Origin: an uncultured Collinsella sp.
GTDB taxonomy: Bacteria > Actinomycetota > Coriobacteriia > Coriobacteriales > Coriobacteriaceae
Length of the DNA stretch: 33,780 nucleotides
Direction: 5' to 3'
Assembly: GCA_958437935.1 (NCBI GenBank)
Contig: CAUBPS010000020.1
Coordinates: 1-33,780 of the forward strand
Shown here: piece by piece, positions 31,273-33,780 of the stretch
Layout: each line of letters opens with the position of its first letter
Position numbering within the stretch: the stretch's first letter is position 1
Made by a program: the position numbers and the translations under genes
The notes under the pieces: model-generated
Seen by the model: only the letters and a program-made list of their open reading frames with translations
Database searches by the model: none
What the model was told of the DNA's origin: nothing

Positions 31273-31797
31273 CTAGTCGTGATACTCGCCGCGGTCCCAC
31301 TTCTCGAGGAACTCGTCAAAGAAGTGCGGGTCAGCCTGAGCCTCGGCGTCGGCCTTATTGCAGGCATCGATCTTGGCGATCAGGGCATCGTGCTCGGGGG
31401 TCTTCTCGTAGGGCTCCTCCAGGAAGGCAAGCATGATATCGGCCATCAGGAACTCGCCGGTAATCTTGCCGCCAAAGCCCACGATGTTAGCGTTGAGCTC
31501 GCGACGGGCATACAGGGCAGAGGTCATGTCGCGGACCAGGGCGCAGCGGGCGCCGGGAACCTTGTTGACGGCGTTGGTGATGCCGATGCCGGTGCCGCAC
31601 AGGGCCACGCCAAAGTCGGCCTTGCCGCTGGCAACAGCCTCGCCCACGGCCTTACCGTAGATGGGATAGTGCGTACGGGTGTGGCTGTAGGTGCCGCAGT
31701 CGAGCACTTTGTAGCCAGCCTGCTCCAGGCGGTCGGCCAGATAGATCTTCTCGTCCGTAACGATATGGTCGCAACCGATTGCGATGGTCTTCTTCAT
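31273..31797 (-). CDS. lacB: Galactose-6-phosphate isomerase subunit LacB
   Basis: A 174-residue subunit of the RpiB/LacAB isomerase family. With LacA it converts galactose-6-phosphate to tagatose-6-phosphate. IAIGCDHIVTDEKIYLAD (5-22), GTYSHTRTHYPIYGKAVGEAV, CGTGIGITNAVNKVPGARCALVRDMTSALYARRELNANIVGFGG and the C-terminus DPHFFDEFLEKWDRGEYHD match LacB of staphylococci and lactococci closely, as recalled. The ATG at 31797 has AAAGGA about 7 bases upstream. Second gene of lacABXC. Confidence 0.95.
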   Translation of the reverse strand: MKKTIAIGCDHIVTDEKIYLADRLEQAGYKVLDCGTYSHTRTHYPIYGKAVGEAVASGKADFGVALCGTGIGITNAVNKVPGARCALVRDMTSALYARRELNANIVGFGGKITGEFLMADIMLAFLEEPYEKTPEHDALIAKIDACNKADAEAQADPHFFDEFLEKWDRGEYHD

Positions 31798-31860
31798 CAG
31801 AACGTCCTTTCGTCTGAATTCACAAGTTGAGGTAGAAGTTCGAGTTCTCGGTGGCTCTCG

Positions 31861-32289
31861 TTAGGCCATCTTGTTGAGCATGTCGACACGGATCTGGTGA
31901 CGGCCGCCGGCGTACTGGGCGCGCAGGAACTCGCGGGCGATCTTCTTGGCGACCTCGGTGCCCACAACGCCCGGGCCCATGGTGACCATGCGCGAGCCGT
32001 TGTGCTCGCGGGTCATGTAGGCGGAACGCTCGTCGGAAATGTTGGCGACGACCATGCCCTTGATCTTGACGGCGGCCATATAGGAGCCGACGCCGTACTT
32101 ATCGAATGCAAAGCCCTGGGAATCCTTGTGCTCCAGCAGGTCCTTGGCAACGGCGGTCGCGGAATCGACAAAGTCCGCGGCAGGGGTCTCGGAATAGTCG
32201 ACGACCTCGTGACCGTCGGCGATGAGCATCTCCTTGATGGACTCCTTCATCGACATACCGTCGGCATCGGAAGCGATTACAACCCTCAT
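31861..32289 (-). CDS. lacA: Galactose-6-phosphate isomerase subunit LacA
   Basis: A 142-residue partner of LacB. MRVVIASDADGMSMKESIKEML (1-22), GHEVVDYSETPAADFVDSA, DKYGVGSYMAAVKIKGMVVANISDERSAYMTREHNGSRMVTMGPGVVG and the C-terminal YAGGRHQIRVDMLNKMA fit LacA rather than RpiB. The ATG at 32289 is chosen for AAGGAGG upstream; the frame continues 20 codons without a site. It is the first gene of the operon, with a palindrome-rich promoter. Confidence 0.94.
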   Translation of the reverse strand: MRVVIASDADGMSMKESIKEMLIADGHEVVDYSETPAADFVDSATAVAKDLLEHKDSQGFAFDKYGVGSYMAAVKIKGMVVANISDERSAYMTREHNGSRMVTMGPGVVGTEVAKKIAREFLRAQYAGGRHQIRVDMLNKMA

Positions 32290-32383
32290 GACATCCTCCT
32301 TGAGAGATACGCAGGTGCGTAGTTTCTGTTTGGAAGTGTTGAATCGCATTCAGGTCCGGGCATCTGAACGTGCGGTTCTTCAC

Positions 32384-32403
32384 TGTTCATGTTTATTTGA
32401 ACA
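32384..32403. promoter_or_regulatory. Operator candidate 1 upstream of lacA
   Basis: TGTTCATGTTTATTTGAACA: perfect TGTTCA and TGAACA arms with an 8-base spacer. It includes TGTTTATTTGA, similar to lactococcal LacR sites as recalled. Another GAACA half-site follows at 32409-32413. Confidence 0.55.
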
Positions 32404-32439
32404 CATTCGAACATCAACTGCAACAACTATTTGTTTATC

Positions 32440-32459
32440 TTTGTTCTTTTTTGAACAAA
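32440..32459. promoter_or_regulatory. Operator candidate 2 upstream of lacA
   Basis: TTTGTTC, six T, GAACAAA: perfect 7-bp arms, centred 56 bases from candidate 1. The form GTTC-N6-GAA is shared with the site at 22543-22557 near the deoR gene. Confidence 0.55.
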
Positions 32460-32524
32460 TACCGTTCGCGGATGATTGGCGACCGTTTAGGATCAGGGTT
32501 GGCCTGGCTTACCACGTATTCAAC

Positions 32525-32563
32525 AAACAAAAGGGCGGCCGAGAACGTGTCTCGGCCGCCCTT
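32525..32563 (-). terminator. Terminator of the membrane protein gene
   Basis: A perfect 14-bp stem AAGGGCGGCCGAGA / TCTCGGCCGCCCTT with a 5-base loop, followed on the minus strand by TTGTTTG. It insulates the lacA promoter from the gene upstream. Confidence 0.9.
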
Positions 32564-32597
32564 CGGCGGTATGCCCCGGTATATACAGCTGTTTTAG

Positions 32598-33611
32598 CTA
32601 CTCGAACTGCCCACCCTTTTTGGCGTGCTTGGACGGAGCGCTCAGAAAGCGGCCCGTCAAATAGTTCGCCGGGCCGGAAATATCAATCCCCAGCAGCACA
32701 TGCCCCAGCCACAAAAACGCCGCGAGCACCAGCAACGGAATCACGCACGAGGTCACGATCATCACGATGACGCCTTCGATGAGATCGGTCACCTGCTGCA
32801 CAATTTCATCGGTCATCTGCTTGGCGCCGCTAGTCACCGATGTGACAAGACCCGAGGCGCCGTCGGCAAGCTGCTCAAGCACATTCTTGGACTCTGTGGA
32901 CTCGGTCTTTTTCTTGCTTGCTTTGGAGCTGTCGCTATCTGCCGCGCTCGCAGCGTCAGTCGCCTTTTGCTCGGCTGCTTCGATGCTCACTCGATACGTT
33001 TCGTCGACCTTTTGCGACACCCATACGCTTGCAGGCACCAACACCATGCCGATCATGGCGACCACCAGCACGCGAGTCGCCACGCGGCGCAGGACGGCGC
33101 TCGTGCTCCAGCGCCCGTGAATGCCGAGCGACACCGCAAAGAGCACCAACGCAAATGGGATTAAGATGCCCAGGCCAACCGACCACAAAATCGTGAGCAA
33201 ATATTTCTCGAGGTAGAGCACGGCAAGCACGATACCAAGGTTGCCTGAAAGCTGCGCGAGCTGCTCGGCAACCGGCGTTCCCGTATCGCCCGGCAGCGCG
33301 GTAATACCCGCAGACAGCGCCACGCACGAGGTCGTGAGCGCCAAAACATTGCCCTTCTTTTGGTCGATAACCTCGATGGTGGAGTCCCAAGTCTTGGAAT
33401 CGGCAAAATGCGGACGAGCTACAAAGCCCGACAGCAGCGCCAGCACCACGAGCGCAACGATAAAGCCAATCTGCAGCTTTTTGTTTGCGCACACGACATC
33501 GGACAGGCTGGGCTGCAGCTCGGTTACCGTCGTGTGCTCGGTTATCTGGACAGGACGCCCATGAGCCATCTCGTTCGCGTCTCTCTTTTGAATCGATCCG
33601 TTGTCCGGCAT
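32598..33611 (-). CDS. Hypothetical membrane protein
   Basis: A 337-residue protein of no family I recognise. It has a polar N-terminus of about 45 residues, then a hydrophobic segment LQIGFIVALVVLALLSGFVA (about 46-65). Further segments lie near 92-110, 125-145, 150-172 and 182-205. A Ser/Lys/Glu-rich loop follows (about 215-245, EQKATDAASAADSDSSKASKKK), then an amphipathic stretch and a last membrane segment VIVMIVTSCVIPLLVLAAFLWL (about 280-301). The ATG at 33611 follows GGAGG at about 8 bases. It is a single gene with its own terminator. Codon use is like the neighbours. Confidence 0.7.
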   Translation of the reverse strand: MPDNGSIQKRDANEMAHGRPVQITEHTTVTELQPSLSDVVCANKKLQIGFIVALVVLALLSGFVARPHFADSKTWDSTIEVIDQKKGNVLALTTSCVALSAGITALPGDTGTPVAEQLAQLSGNLGIVLAVLYLEKYLLTILWSVGLGILIPFALVLFAVSLGIHGRWSTSAVLRRVATRVLVVAMIGMVLVPASVWVSQKVDETYRVSIEAAEQKATDAASAADSDSSKASKKKTESTESKNVLEQLADGASGLVTSVTSGAKQMTDEIVQQVTDLIEGVIVMIVTSCVIPLLVLAAFLWLGHVLLGIDISGPANYLTGRFLSAPSKHAKKGGQFE

Positions 33612-33700
33612 TTGGATACCTCCTCATTCCGGCGTTTAATGCGAAAGGAAGTATACCCACCGAGCAAAAATCGAACGGGAGGACGAACGGAGCGCACCAA

Positions 33701-33745
33701 GACTGTCCCCAATGACTAGTCGTTTAAGAACGTCCATTACAGTCG
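33701..33745. repeat. Decayed copy of the GGGGACGTTCTT palindrome
   Basis: AATGACTAGTCGTTTAAGAACGTCC matches the centre and right arm of the 54-bp palindromes at 1739 and 29135, but the left arm is reduced to GTCCCC. GACTGT and ACAGTC bound it. It marks a third site of the same family near the window end. Confidence 0.65.
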
Positions 33746-33780
33746 AAATTGTCAGCCCGGGACCGTCTCGGGCTACGATT

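Noticed and set aside
31861..32289. Ribose-5-phosphate isomerase B
   Set aside because: Same superfamily, but the pairing with lacB and the C-terminal sequence fit LacA.

Overview
The window looks like a chromosomal stretch from a Coriobacteriia gut actinobacterium, most likely Collinsella. This rests on G+C-rich coding sequence, strong Shine-Dalgarno sites with occasional GTG and TTG starts, several LuxR-type one-component regulators, a complete agmatine-deiminase gene set, tagatose-6-phosphate and Leloir galactose genes, and several families of short intergenic palindromes. It is recognition from sequence; no database search was possible. No tRNA, rRNA, CRISPR array, phage or intact transposase gene was found.

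Layout. 1-4370: a DAHP synthase (aroG type), an acetyltransferase, and a Schlafen/AlbA_2-type ATP-binding regulator with an operator-like repeat at its own promoter. 4400-14830: an agmatine island. It holds putrescine carbamoyltransferase, two agmatine deiminase paralogues and two APC-type agmatine/putrescine antiporter paralogues on the minus strand, with two LuxR-type regulators on the plus strand. One regulator is membrane-bound and resembles AguR. Carbamate kinase, the ATP-yielding last step, is absent. A 119-bp inverted-repeat element follows each LuxR gene in the same orientation. 14928-17940: a BceAB-like ABC transporter. 18089-19066: a NUDIX hydrolase fused to a Vsr-type mismatch endonuclease. 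19300-21173: a possible small gene, an AraC regulator and a HAD phosphatase. 21495-24717: a class II ketose-bisphosphate aldolase divergent from a DeoR/LacR-like repressor, then a flavodiiron protein. 24847-29041: a LacI-type repressor divergent from galK-galT, with three copies of a 14-bp operator between them. 29283-32289: lacA-lacB-lacX-lacC. 32598-33611: an unknown membrane protein.

How it fits together. The right half is a galactose module with both routes present: Leloir (galK, galT, aldose epimerase) and tagatose-6-phosphate (lacAB, lacC, with the distant class II aldolase taking the place of LacD). Each route appears to have its own repressor: LacI for galKT, and DeoR for the aldolase and perhaps the lac genes. 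The left half converts agmatine through carbamoylputrescine to putrescine with antiport. One deiminase copy has lost the catalytic glutamate, which suggests divergence or decay.

The most unusual items are the NUDIX-Vsr fusion, the degenerate second agmatine deiminase, the overlapping leader ORF and terminator-like hairpin before one antiporter gene, and the layered palindromic repeats between genes.
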